Source of the DNA: DAIMZM01 sp036733985
Lineage (GTDB): Bacteria > Bacillota > Dehalobacteriia > UBA4068
Direction: 5' to 3'
Length of the DNA: 19,219 nt
Assembly (NCBI GenBank): GCA_036733985.1
Contig: DAIMZM010000045.1
Coordinates: 1-19,219, forward strand
The notes under the pieces are model-generated. The model searched no databases. It worked only from the letters and a program-made list of their open reading frames with translations, and was not told the DNA's origin. A program made the translations under genes and the position numbers. Shown here piece after piece: positions 8,271 through 15,143 of this stretch (position 1 is the stretch's first letter; every line of letters starts with the position of its first letter).

Positions 8271-9464
8271 ATGAGTAAAACACAACAATTTGCCGAACAC
8301 TTAAGAAAGCTCGATTTTCAGAAAATGTATGAAAACGACTTCTTCCTCACCTGGGATCATACCAATGCGGAGCTGGACGCCGTGTTTACCGTGGCCGACG
8401 CCCTGCGGGATCTCCGGGAAAGAAATATCTCCACCAAGGTCTTTGACAGCGGCCTGGCCATTTCCAATTTCCGGGATAATTCCACCCGCACCCGCTTTTC
8501 CTTTGCTTCCGCCTGCAATCTGCTGGGCCTGGAGGTGCAGGATCTGGATGAAGGCAAATCCCAGATCGCCCATGGCGAAACCGTACGGGAAACCGCGAAT
8601 ATGATCTCTTTTATGGCGGACGTGATCGGCATCCGCGACGATATGTATATCGGCAAAGGCCACACTTATCAAAAGGCCGTGGCCGACGCGGTGGCGGAAG
8701 GCCACCAGGACGGCGTGCTGGAGCAGCGGCCTACCCTGGTCAACCTGCAATGCGATATCGACCATCCCACCCAGAGCATGGCGGATCTGCTCCATGTGAT
8801 CCATGAATTCGGCGGCGTGGAAAACCTCAAAGGCAAGAAAGTCGCCATGACCTGGGCTTACAGCCCCAGCTACGGCAAGCCCCTTTCCGTGCCCCAGGGC
8901 GTGGTGGGCCTCTTCACCCGTTTCGGCATGGATGTGGTGCTGGCCCATCCTGAAGGCTATGAGATCATGGCCGACGTGGAGCAGGTGGCGGCGGCAAACG
9001 CCGCCCAAAGCGGCGGCAGCTTTTGCAAAGTCAACAGCATGGCCGAAGCTTTCAAAGACGCGGATATCGTTTATCCTAAGAGCTGGGCGCCCTTCGCCGC
9101 CATGGAAAAGCGTACCGAGCTCTACGGCAACGGCGATATGGACGGCGTGAAAAAACTGGAGCAGGAACTGCTGGCCCAGAATGCCCAGCATAAGAATTGG
9201 GAATGCACCGAGGAACTGATGCGGCTGACCAAGGGCGGCAAAGCCCTGTACCTGCATTGCCTGCCTGCGGATATTTCCGGCGTCAGCTGCAAGGAAGGGG
9301 AGGTGGCGGCCTCCGTCTTCGACCGTTACCGGGTGCCCCTCTATAAAGAAGCCAGCTTTAAACCGTATATCATCGCGGCCATGATTTTCCTGGCCAAGCA
9401 GCAGGATCCCGCCGCCGCCCTGTTGGCCCTGGAAGCCGCCGGCGTGTTCCGCCACAGCCTGTAA
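8271..9464 (+). CDS. ygeW: YgeW-type knotted carbamoyltransferase
   Basis: A 397-residue member of the aspartate/ornithine carbamoyltransferase superfamily, nearly the same length as E. coli YgeW (396). Carbamoyl-phosphate motifs are present: STRTR at 71-75, HPTQ at 165-168 and HCLP at 329-332. The ornithine-binding SMG loop typical of true OTCases is not recognisable, and the corresponding region reads YPKSWAPF, as expected for the YgeW group, which lacks ordinary OTCase activity. In purine clusters it may run in the phosphorolytic direction, moving a carbamoyl group from a ureido amino acid to phosphate. The carbamate kinase at the right edge of the window would then make ATP from the product. 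Start choice: ATG 8271 has AAGGAG seven bases upstream, whereas ATG 8265 is only one base from it. A strong hairpin follows the stop. Confidence 0.9.
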   Translation: MSKTQQFAEHLRKLDFQKMYENDFFLTWDHTNAELDAVFTVADALRDLRERNISTKVFDSGLAISNFRDNSTRTRFSFASACNLLGLEVQDLDEGKSQIAHGETVRETANMISFMADVIGIRDDMYIGKGHTYQKAVADAVAEGHQDGVLEQRPTLVNLQCDIDHPTQSMADLLHVIHEFGGVENLKGKKVAMTWAYSPSYGKPLSVPQGVVGLFTRFGMDVVLAHPEGYEIMADVEQVAAANAAQSGGSFCKVNSMAEAFKDADIVYPKSWAPFAAMEKRTELYGNGDMDGVKKLEQELLAQNAQHKNWECTEELMRLTKGGKALYLHCLPADISGVSCKEGEVAASVFDRYRVPLYKEASFKPYIIAAMIFLAKQQDPAAALLALEAAGVFRHSL

Positions 9465-9480
9465 ACCCTGATGCTTGCAA

Positions 9481-9508
9481 CTGCCGCGGAGTTTTTGCTC
9501 CGCGGCAG
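9481..9508 (+). terminator. Perfect 11-bp GC hairpin after ygeW, no U-tract
   Basis: CTGCCGCGGAG (9481-9491) and CTCCGCGGCAG (9498-9508) form a perfect stem around the loop TTTTTG, 16 bases after the ygeW stop. The next bases (CTCTGGAAG) contain no T-run, so it is not a canonical intrinsic terminator. It may partly terminate, or stabilise the ygeW 3' end and so lower expression of the two PLP genes relative to ygeY-ygeW. Confidence 0.5.
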
Positions 9509-9580
9509 CTCTGGAAGAAAGCTATACGATCAAACAATGCTAATAAAACACCAATCGGTGATTGTGAAAGGGGTAATATC

Positions 9581-11053
9581 ATGATCGACTTAACTAAGCA
9601 CGGCGAAGCGCTGGCCCGCAATATCAAGGTGGCCCAGGAGCATCAGATCGCCTTGCCCACTTATGAACAGATGGTTCATCCGGAGCGGATTCCGGAAAAG
9701 GTCCTGAAAGCCCTCAAAAATGTCAGCACCTGGGATGTGAATCCCCTGAACCTCTACCGCATTACCTGGCGGAACGAGCCCACTCTGGACGGCGGCGGCT
9801 TCGGCGATGTGAACTTTATCGAGCTGCCCTCCGCCCTGACCGGCGTCAAGGCCCGCATCATCTGCCTGATCGGCAAATGGTTCCCCACCGGCTGCCATAA
9901 GGTGGGCGCTTCTTACAGCTGCCTGGTACCCCGGCTGGTTACCGGCCAGTTCGACGCCACTTATCATAAGGCGGTTTGGCCCTCTACCGGCAATTATTGC
10001 CGGGGCGGCGCTTTCAACTCCAAGCTTTTGTCCTGCGACAGCATTGCCATCCTGCCGGCGGAAATGAGCAAAGAACGCTTCGATTGGCTGGCCAAAATCG
10101 CCGGCGAAGTCATCGCTACCCCGGGCTGCGAATCCAATGTGAAGGAAATCTTTGACAAAACCTGGGAACTGCGGAATACCCGGGACGATGTGGTGATCTT
10201 CAACCAGTTTGAGGAAATGGGCAACTGCGTCTGGCATTACCATGTGACCGGCAATGCCATTGCCGACGTCTATGAATCCATCAAAACCGATAAATCCCGC
10301 TTTGCCGGGGCCTGCTTCACCAGCGGCTCCGCCGGAACCATGAGCGCCGGCGATCTGCTGAAGGAGCGCTATCCCAAGTCCAAGCTGGCTGCGGGCGAAG
10401 CCCTGCAATGCCCCACCTTGCTGGAAAACGGCTTTGGCGGCCACCGCATCGAAGGCATCGGCGACAAGCATGTGCCCTGGACCCATAATGTGAAGAATAC
10501 CGACATGGTCATCGCCATTGACGACGAAGACAGCCAGAACCTGCTCCGCCTGTTCAATACCGAGATCGGCCAGCAGTACCTGCTGAACGAAGTCGGCGTT
10601 CCTGCCGAGACCGTGGCCCAGCTGCCCCTGATGGGTATTTCCGGCATTGCCAATATGCTGTGCTGCATCAAGTTCGCCAAGTACTATGAGCTGACCGAGA
10701 ACGACGTGGTGGCCACGGTTTGCACCGATAGCGCCGAGATGTACGGTTCCCGCATCGATGAGCTGGACGAGCAGCAGGGCCCCTACAATCTGCTGACCGC
10801 TGTCCGGGATTACGGGGAGCATCTCCGGGGTATCCGCACCGATTCCATGCAGGAGCTGACCTATGCGGACCGCCGCCGCATCCACAACCTGAAGTATTAC
10901 ACCTGGGTTGAGCAGCAGGGCAAGACCTATGAGGAAATCAACCAGCAATGGTATGACGACAGCTACTGGACGGATATGCATGACCAGGTCAAGGAGCTGG
11001 ACGCCCTGATCAACGCCTTCAACAAGGCCACCGGCGTGCTGGAGAATATGTGA
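9581..11053 (+). CDS. Fold-type-II PLP enzyme ('PLP-dependent protein beta subunit' family)
   Basis: A 490-residue tryptophan-synthase-beta/threonine-synthase fold enzyme. The PLP-binding lysine is probably K107 in TGCHKVGAS. The substrate-carboxylate loop is PSTGNYCRGG, and the phosphate-binding Gly-rich loop is FTSGSAGTMSAG. It is about 90 residues longer than YgeX (diaminopropionate ammonia-lyase) and does not show YgeX's usual signature, so I do not call it YgeX. Genes like this, annotated only as a PLP-dependent 'beta subunit', occur beside ygeW-type genes in anaerobes; that is recollection rather than a search. The likely role is alpha,beta-elimination or substitution on an amino acid released from purine breakdown, such as 2,3-diaminopropionate or a ureido derivative. 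AAAGGGG lies seven bases before the ATG. The next PLP gene follows after 10 bases, suggesting a two-enzyme or two-subunit arrangement. Confidence 0.8.
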   Translation: MIDLTKHGEALARNIKVAQEHQIALPTYEQMVHPERIPEKVLKALKNVSTWDVNPLNLYRITWRNEPTLDGGGFGDVNFIELPSALTGVKARIICLIGKWFPTGCHKVGASYSCLVPRLVTGQFDATYHKAVWPSTGNYCRGGAFNSKLLSCDSIAILPAEMSKERFDWLAKIAGEVIATPGCESNVKEIFDKTWELRNTRDDVVIFNQFEEMGNCVWHYHVTGNAIADVYESIKTDKSRFAGACFTSGSAGTMSAGDLLKERYPKSKLAAGEALQCPTLLENGFGGHRIEGIGDKHVPWTHNVKNTDMVIAIDDEDSQNLLRLFNTEIGQQYLLNEVGVPAETVAQLPLMGISGIANMLCCIKFAKYYELTENDVVATVCTDSAEMYGSRIDELDEQQGPYNLLTAVRDYGEHLRGIRTDSMQELTYADRRRIHNLKYYTWVEQQGKTYEEINQQWYDDSYWTDMHDQVKELDALINAFNKATGVLENM

Positions 11054-11063
11054 GGATAAGACC

Positions 11064-12299
11064 ATGACGCGTGTACTGGGTTATCGCTGCACCCTGTGCG
11101 GCGGGGAATATCCTTTCGGCCCGGAGCTGCTGACCTGCCCGGCCTGCGGCGAAAAGGGCATTCTGGATATCGTTTATGATTACAGTGAAGTAGGGAAGAT
11201 CCTGAGCCGGGAAAGCCTGGCTCAGGACCCCGACAACGGCATGTGGCGTTACCGGGCCCTGATGCCGGTGGGGGACGCTGTGGACGTCTCCGGATTTCTC
11301 CGGATCGGCTGGTCGCCTTTGTATGAATCCCGCCGCTTAGGCCGGGAATTGGGCCTGAAAAAGCTTTATATCAAGGACGACGGCATCAATCCCACCGCTT
11401 CCCTGAAAGACCGGGCCAGCGGGGTGGCCGTGGCCAAAGCCCTGGAGCTGGGCTATGATACCATTGCCTGTTCCTCCACGGGGAACGCCGCTTCTTCCTG
11501 CGCCGGCAGCGCCGCCCGTATGGGTCTAAAAGCCGTGATCTTCGTGCCCCGCCGGGCCCCTGAAGGCAAAGTGGCCCAGCTGATGATTTTCGGCGCTCAG
11601 GTGGTGCTGGTGGACGGGGATTATAAAGCCACTTTTGATTTATCCAAGGCCGCCATTGAGAAATACGGCTGGTATAACCGGAACGCGGGCATTAATCCGG
11701 TGATGAGCGAAGGCAAGAAAACCGTGTCCCTGGAAATCGCCGAGCAGCTTCATTGGCAGCCCACGGATTGGGTGGCCTGCTCGGTGGGGGACGGCTGTAC
11801 CATCGGCGGCGTCTATACCGGCTTTGCCGACCTCTACGCCTTAGGCATCATCGACCGCATCCCCAAGATTTTAGGCGTGCAGTCCACCGGTTGCAGCCCC
11901 TTTGTGGACGCTGCCTGCTGCGGCGGCGAATTAAAGCCCACGGCTGAGAATACCCTGGCGGACTCCATTGCCGTGGGTGTGCCCCGGAATCCCCGGAAGG
12001 CTCAGCGGGCTGTTGCCGCTTCCGGCGGCGCTTGGATCGCCGTCAGCGATGAGGCGATCCTGGACACCATGGGCGTTTTGGGCCGGAGCGAAGGCGTATT
12101 TGGCGAGCCCGCCGGCGTCACCGCCACTGCCGGCCTGCGGCAAGCGGTTGCGCAAGGCCTGATCCGGCCTGAGGAGACCGTGACGGTGATCAGCACCGGC
12201 AGCGGCCTGAAGGATGTGAACAATGCCCTGAAAGCCGCGGGCAAGCCCCGGCTCTGCGCCCCCAGCCTGGAAGCGCTGGAAGCCAGCGGCATCCTTTAA
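11064..12299 (+). CDS. Threonine-synthase-like fold-type-II PLP enzyme with zinc ribbon
   Basis: A 411-residue protein resembling threonine synthase (ThrC class II). An N-terminal zinc-ribbon-like motif has C9, C12, C25 and C28. The PLP lysine is K115 in PTASLKDRAS, the STGN loop is CSSTGNAASS, and the phosphate-binding loop is SVGDGCTIGG. The C-terminal STGSGLKDVN motif is characteristic of threonine synthases. Genuine homoserine-phosphate threonine synthase would normally sit with hom/thrB or be unlinked. Its position 10 bases after another PLP gene in a purine cluster argues for a catabolic elimination or lyase role in the same pathway, possibly as a partner of that protein. AGGA overlapping the previous stop serves as the ribosome site, so translation may be coupled. 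Housekeeping threonine synthase remains an alternative. Confidence 0.8.
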   Translation: MTRVLGYRCTLCGGEYPFGPELLTCPACGEKGILDIVYDYSEVGKILSRESLAQDPDNGMWRYRALMPVGDAVDVSGFLRIGWSPLYESRRLGRELGLKKLYIKDDGINPTASLKDRASGVAVAKALELGYDTIACSSTGNAASSCAGSAARMGLKAVIFVPRRAPEGKVAQLMIFGAQVVLVDGDYKATFDLSKAAIEKYGWYNRNAGINPVMSEGKKTVSLEIAEQLHWQPTDWVACSVGDGCTIGGVYTGFADLYALGIIDRIPKILGVQSTGCSPFVDAACCGGELKPTAENTLADSIAVGVPRNPRKAQRAVAASGGAWIAVSDEAILDTMGVLGRSEGVFGEPAGVTATAGLRQAVAQGLIRPEETVTVISTGSGLKDVNNALKAAGKPRLCAPSLEALEASGIL

Positions 12300-12310
12300 A
12301 TGAGGCAAAG

Positions 12311-12328
12311 CGGGGTTTTAAAGCCCCG
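12311..12328 (+). terminator. Small GC hairpin just after the PLP pair
   Basis: CGGGGTTTT at 12311-12319 pairs with AAAGCCCCG at 12320-12328, giving a five-pair GC base plus A-T/G-U pairs and a tight loop. It starts 12 bases after the stop of the threonine-synthase-like gene. No T-run follows, so it is a weak terminator candidate and the stronger one is at 12503-12547. Confidence 0.4.
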
Positions 12329-12407
12329 GATCTCAAAAAGATGAGGCGCCTATGCTGAGTCATACCATCCCTTTGACAGAAGCAGCTCTATCCGCGCAAA
12401 TCGCTTA

Positions 12408-12446
12408 CCTGCTGGGGCCGGCTTTACGGCTGCCGGCTCCAGCAGG
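12408..12446. repeat. Long near-perfect inverted repeat (15-bp stem)
   Basis: CCTGCTGGGGCCGGC (12408-12422) pairs with GCCGGCTCCAGCAGG (12432-12446) with a single G-U wobble, around the nine-base loop TTTACGGCT. It lies in the middle of the non-coding stretch between convergent genes. No T-tract follows on either strand. It could be a REP-like element, an RNA stabiliser or part of an unannotated small RNA. No second copy was noticed in the window. Confidence 0.6.
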
Positions 12447-12502
12447 CTGGCTTAAGGTATCTTCAAATCGGACTAAATTATTTTTAAATAGGATTATAAA
12501 CA

Positions 12503-12547
12503 AAGCAACCCCTGCCGGAGCCGTCTGCGCCCCGGAAGCGGTTGCTT
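12503..12547. terminator. Bidirectional terminator between convergent genes
   Basis: AAGCAACC (12503-12510) pairs perfectly with GGTTGCTT (12540-12547), with a GC-rich interior that can fold further. The plus strand continues ATTGTTTTC and the minus strand continues TTTGTTTATAA, so both exits are T-rich. It lies between the 3' ends of the plus-strand PLP operon and the minus-strand DUF1638 gene and would stop both. Confidence 0.65.
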
Positions 12548-12577
12548 ATTGTTTTCATAGCTTTATGGCCGGAAGTC

Positions 12578-13237
12578 TTATTCCAGTTTTTTCAGGAAGG
12601 CGTTCTGGGTCAGGCTTTCTCCCGGCCCAATCAGGATGAATTCCTCGTCCCAATCGCCGGAAAACAGCTTCCGCAGCACCCGGATGGTGCCCTTTTCTTC
12701 TTTGGCTTCCAGCTTAAACAGGTCGGCGGCTGCGGCGGCCCTTTCCCGGGCCGGCTGCATAGCATAGGCGCCGGTATCCACCAGGGTCAGGCCGGCGTAT
12801 TGCCGGAGCATCGCCCCATAAGCCCGGCGGGCTTTGGCTTCCCCCAGCCGCTTACAGCATTGCCAAAACTCATTGACAATGAAGTTCTCCGAGCGGAACC
12901 AGCTATCGGTAAAGTAAAGGCAGTCCGGGGCCAGCACCGGCTCAGCGTAAGGCTCACCAGCGACCAGCATATGGAGGCAGTCATGGAATTTGGGCGTAAT
13001 CAGCCGCTTCGTCCCGCTGCGAATACCGGCCAGGGCATTGCCGCAAAGGCCAAAGGTCAGCAAGATGGTGTCCGCCTTAGCCTTGTCGATCTCTTCCTGC
13101 AGGGCGGACCGGAGTTTTTCCGGATAGGTATGCAGGGCCCGCTCCAGCCAGACCACCGGCAGCCGGCAGTTTTCTTCCGCCAGCGCCAGGTTGATTTCAT
13201 CTTCCAGCATCGAGCAGGCAATAATCAGCGTGTCCAT
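12578..13237 (-). CDS. DUF1638 domain protein
   Basis: A 219-residue soluble protein. The N-terminus (TLIIACSMLEDEI), the central LLTFGLCGNALAG and the LITPKFHDCLHMLV and YFTDSWF segments match the pattern I know for DUF1638. The conserved Cys and His residues (C8, then the C and HDC in those motifs) look like metal or corrinoid-type ligands, but no reaction is established for this family. DUF1638 genes are often found with corrinoid-dependent methyltransferases and their reductive activators. Here the gene is divergent from a RACo-like activator, which fits. The ATG is preceded by AAAGGAGAT with 7-8 bases spacing, and a candidate promoter lies in the divergent intergenic region. The family call rests on remembered motifs, not on a search. 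Confidence 0.75.
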   Translation of the reverse strand: MDTLIIACSMLEDEINLALAEENCRLPVVWLERALHTYPEKLRSALQEEIDKAKADTILLTFGLCGNALAGIRSGTKRLITPKFHDCLHMLVAGEPYAEPVLAPDCLYFTDSWFRSENFIVNEFWQCCKRLGEAKARRAYGAMLRQYAGLTLVDTGAYAMQPARERAAAAADLFKLEAKEEKGTIRVLRKLFSGDWDEEFILIGPGESLTQNAFLKKLE

Positions 13238-13257
13238 AGGTTATCTCCTTTGATTAC

Positions 13258-13286
13258 ATATTAATACGAATCCTTTGCCGTTGCAA
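13258..13286 (-). promoter_or_regulatory. Candidate promoter for the DUF1638 gene
   Basis: Read on the minus strand, TTGCAA (13286-13281) and TAATAT (13263-13258) are separated by 17 bases and sit just upstream of the AAAGGAG ribosome site. Each hexamer matches consensus at four of six positions. The 169-base divergent gap must also drive the plus-strand gene, for which no convincing promoter was seen. Confidence 0.4.
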
Positions 13287-13406
13287 CCGGAAGCTTAAAT
13301 TTTCTTTGCCTAGCTGAGAAATTTTGTTAGGCCGCGGCCAGGCAGCCCGCAGGTATCAGGCCCGGCAGAGTTGCGCATCATATCAAGATGGTTGGGAGCA
13401 GATAAA

Positions 13407-14927
13407 ATGGCGACAGTTCGCGTAGAATACCAAGGTAAGGTTATTTCCTATCAGGCAAAAGAGGGCCTGACCCTGCTGGAGGTTTTGCAGGCCCTGGGGG
13501 CGGATATCGCTTTCCCCTGCGGCGGCAACCATACTTGCGGCAAATGCCGGGTGGCGGCAGCCGGGCACTTAAGCCCGATGGAGGAAAGCGAAGCCCAGCT
13601 TTTGGCGGGCGCGGGCCCGGGCATCCGCCTGGCCTGTTTTGCTCAGGTGGCGGGGGACTGTGAGCTGAAGGTGCTGGGGGAAAAGACTGGGGAGCGCATT
13701 GCCCAGGATTATGCGGCAGGTAGTTCCCTGGATCCCCTTTATTCTGCTGGCTATGGCATTGCCGTGGATATCGGCACCACCACGGCGGTGGGTTATCTTT
13801 TTTCCCATCAGCGGCAGGCGCCTTTGGCCGTGCTGGGGGAGATGAACCGTCAGCAAGCCTTTGGCGCGGATGTGCTGTCCCGTATCGATTATTGCAATCA
13901 GCATACGGTGCAGCCCCTGTGCCAGCTGATCCGGGAGCAGATCTCCGGTATCGCCGTCCGGCTTTGCGCTAAGGCCGGCATTGACCCGGAGCAGGTGGCC
14001 TGCTTCTGTATCGCCGGCAATACCACCATGCTGCATCTGCTGGCGGGCCTCCCGCCCCGCAGCCTGGCCCTGGCGCCTTTTACTCCGGTTTCCTTGTTCG
14101 GCGATTGGCAGGATTGGCGCTTGGCAGGCTTTGAGCAGGCGGAAATCTTTCTGCCCCCCTGCATTGCCGCTTATATCGGGGCGGATATCACTTGCTCGAT
14201 CCTGGCCAGCGGCATTGCCAGGCAGCCGGAAACCGTGCTGCTGGTGGATATCGGCACCAATGGGGAGATGGCCTTGAACACAGCGGGGCGGATGGTGGCC
14301 TGCTCCACCGCTGCCGGGCCGGCTTTTGAAGGGGCGGGGATCAGCTCCGGCACCAGCGCCCACCAGGGCGCCATCAGCGCGGTCTGGCCGGAACAGGGGG
14401 CCCTGGCTTACCGCACCATTGACGACGCCCCGGCCGTCGGCGTCTGCGGCTCCGGCCTAATCGACGCTATCAGCGCCATGCATCAGCTGGGCGTCATCGA
14501 CCACAGTGGCCGGATGGATCCAGGGCTGAACCAGGCCTGCCTGATCGGGGGCAGCGGCGTCAGCCTGACCCAGGCGGATATCCGCGCCTTCCAGCTGGCC
14601 AAGGCCGCCATCCGGGGCGGCATGGACACCCTGATTCACGAATGCGGCCTGACTTACGGGGATTTGCGGCAGATCGTGCTCTGCGGCGGCTTCGGCAGCA
14701 ATATTGATGTGCGGAGCGCCGAGGGCGTGGGCCTGATCCCCCCGGGTTTTGCCGGCAAAACCAAGGCCATCGGCAATGCGGCCGGGGCCGGGGCCGGGCA
14801 AATCCTCCAGAGCCGCCTGGCCTTAGAGGAAGCGCTGCGTATTGCCGCCGCTACGGAAGCCATTGAGCTTTCCTATAGCAAATACTTTATGGACCGCTAT
14901 ATCCAATCCATGGGCTTTGGCGAATAG
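13407..14927 (+). CDS. 2Fe-2S/ASKHA protein of the corrinoid reductive-activator type (RACo-like, DUF4445)
   Basis: A 506-residue protein. The N-terminal 2Fe-2S ferredoxin domain (residues 1-90) has C38, C44, C47 and C77 (PCGGNHTCGKC). The rest is an actin-like ATPase: phosphate loops GIAVDIGTTTAVGY (D121) and LLVDIGTNGEM (D281), then AGPAFEGAGISSG and VLCGGFGSNIDVR. This is the layout of RACo/RamA-like proteins, which use ATP to drive reduction of Co(II) corrinoid proteins to the active Co(I) state. It is shorter than the acetogen RACo (about 620-640 residues). No corrinoid protein or methyltransferase is in the window, so the client is unknown. ATG 13407 is chosen over an upstream TTG because GGGAG lies a suitable distance before it and the ferredoxin fold begins there. 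Confidence 0.85.
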   Translation: MATVRVEYQGKVISYQAKEGLTLLEVLQALGADIAFPCGGNHTCGKCRVAAAGHLSPMEESEAQLLAGAGPGIRLACFAQVAGDCELKVLGEKTGERIAQDYAAGSSLDPLYSAGYGIAVDIGTTTAVGYLFSHQRQAPLAVLGEMNRQQAFGADVLSRIDYCNQHTVQPLCQLIREQISGIAVRLCAKAGIDPEQVACFCIAGNTTMLHLLAGLPPRSLALAPFTPVSLFGDWQDWRLAGFEQAEIFLPPCIAAYIGADITCSILASGIARQPETVLLVDIGTNGEMALNTAGRMVACSTAAGPAFEGAGISSGTSAHQGAISAVWPEQGALAYRTIDDAPAVGVCGSGLIDAISAMHQLGVIDHSGRMDPGLNQACLIGGSGVSLTQADIRAFQLAKAAIRGGMDTLIHECGLTYGDLRQIVLCGGFGSNIDVRSAEGVGLIPPGFAGKTKAIGNAAGAGAGQILQSRLALEEALRIAAATEAIELSYSKYFMDRYIQSMGFGE

Positions 14928-14938
14928 AAGGGGTTTTT

Positions 14939-14960
14939 AAAACAAATTTAATCTTGTTTT
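14939..14960. repeat. AT-rich inverted repeat after the RACo-like gene
   Basis: AAAACAA (14939-14945) and TTGTTTT (14954-14960) form a perfect seven-base inverted repeat with an eight-base spacer, 12 bases after the stop. As RNA the stem is weak. It could be a poor terminator or an operator half-site pair in front of the pucR-like gene. Confidence 0.3.
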
Positions 14961-15000
14961 TGGCATTATTGGCGGTTTCTATGCCATATGATGTAGACAT

Positions 15001-15031
15001 TTGACAAAATATCTGTTAAAGTGGGTCTATA
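15001..15031 (+). promoter_or_regulatory. Candidate promoter for the PucR-family gene
   Basis: A perfect -35 TTGACA (15001-15006) is followed by TCTATA (15026-15031) after a longer-than-ideal 19-base spacer. A second possible -10, TATGAT, lies at 14987-14992 without a good -35. The 216-base gap holds no open reading frame worth calling, so regulation of the regulator is its likely job. Confidence 0.4.
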
Positions 15032-15046
15032 GCCTCATAAACTTTT

Positions 15047-15057
15047 TGGTTTAACCA
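15047..15057. promoter_or_regulatory. Operator-like palindrome TGGTTTAACCA in the pucR leader
   Basis: TGGTT-T-AACCA is a perfect odd palindrome lying about 15 bases after the candidate -10 and 87 bases before the start codon. Its TTGGTT/GGTTAA cores resemble the B. subtilis PucR-box consensus as I recall it (10 of 13 positions on each strand). The placement downstream of the promoter would suit autorepression. This is tentative. Confidence 0.35.
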
Positions 15058-15143
15058 CTTTGTTTTTTAGGAATAGAGCCTGGTTTTATGCCGCCTGCGC
15101 CTTCTGTCCAGCATGATCATGATTGCGGGGTGAAATGCTCTGT

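Noticed and set aside
8271..9464. Ordinary ornithine carbamoyltransferase of arginine metabolism
   Set aside because: It has the carbamoyl-phosphate motifs but not the OTCase SMG loop, is longer than typical OTCase, and sits among ygeY/ygfK/xdhD genes.
9590..11065. A 491-codon minus-strand open frame spanning the whole first PLP gene, and similar long antisense frames at 6864-8108 and 8301-9455
   Set aside because: They mirror GC-rich codons of well-conserved plus-strand enzymes, show no recognisable domain, are rich in Gly/His/Ala shadow composition and lack ribosome sites. They are codon-bias artefacts.
12373..12401. A perfect TTGACA at 12373 as a promoter for a small RNA
   Set aside because: At 17-base spacing the -10 would be GCAAAT, which is too poor to call, and no other spacing is better.
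12352..12639. A 95-codon plus-strand open frame after the PLP pair
   Set aside because: It runs through the 12408 hairpin and the bidirectional terminator, overlaps the 3' end of the DUF1638 gene and matches no family.
12542..13264. A 240-codon plus-strand open frame antisense to DUF1638
   Set aside because: The minus strand has the DUF1638 motifs, a good ribosome site and a candidate promoter; the plus frame has none.
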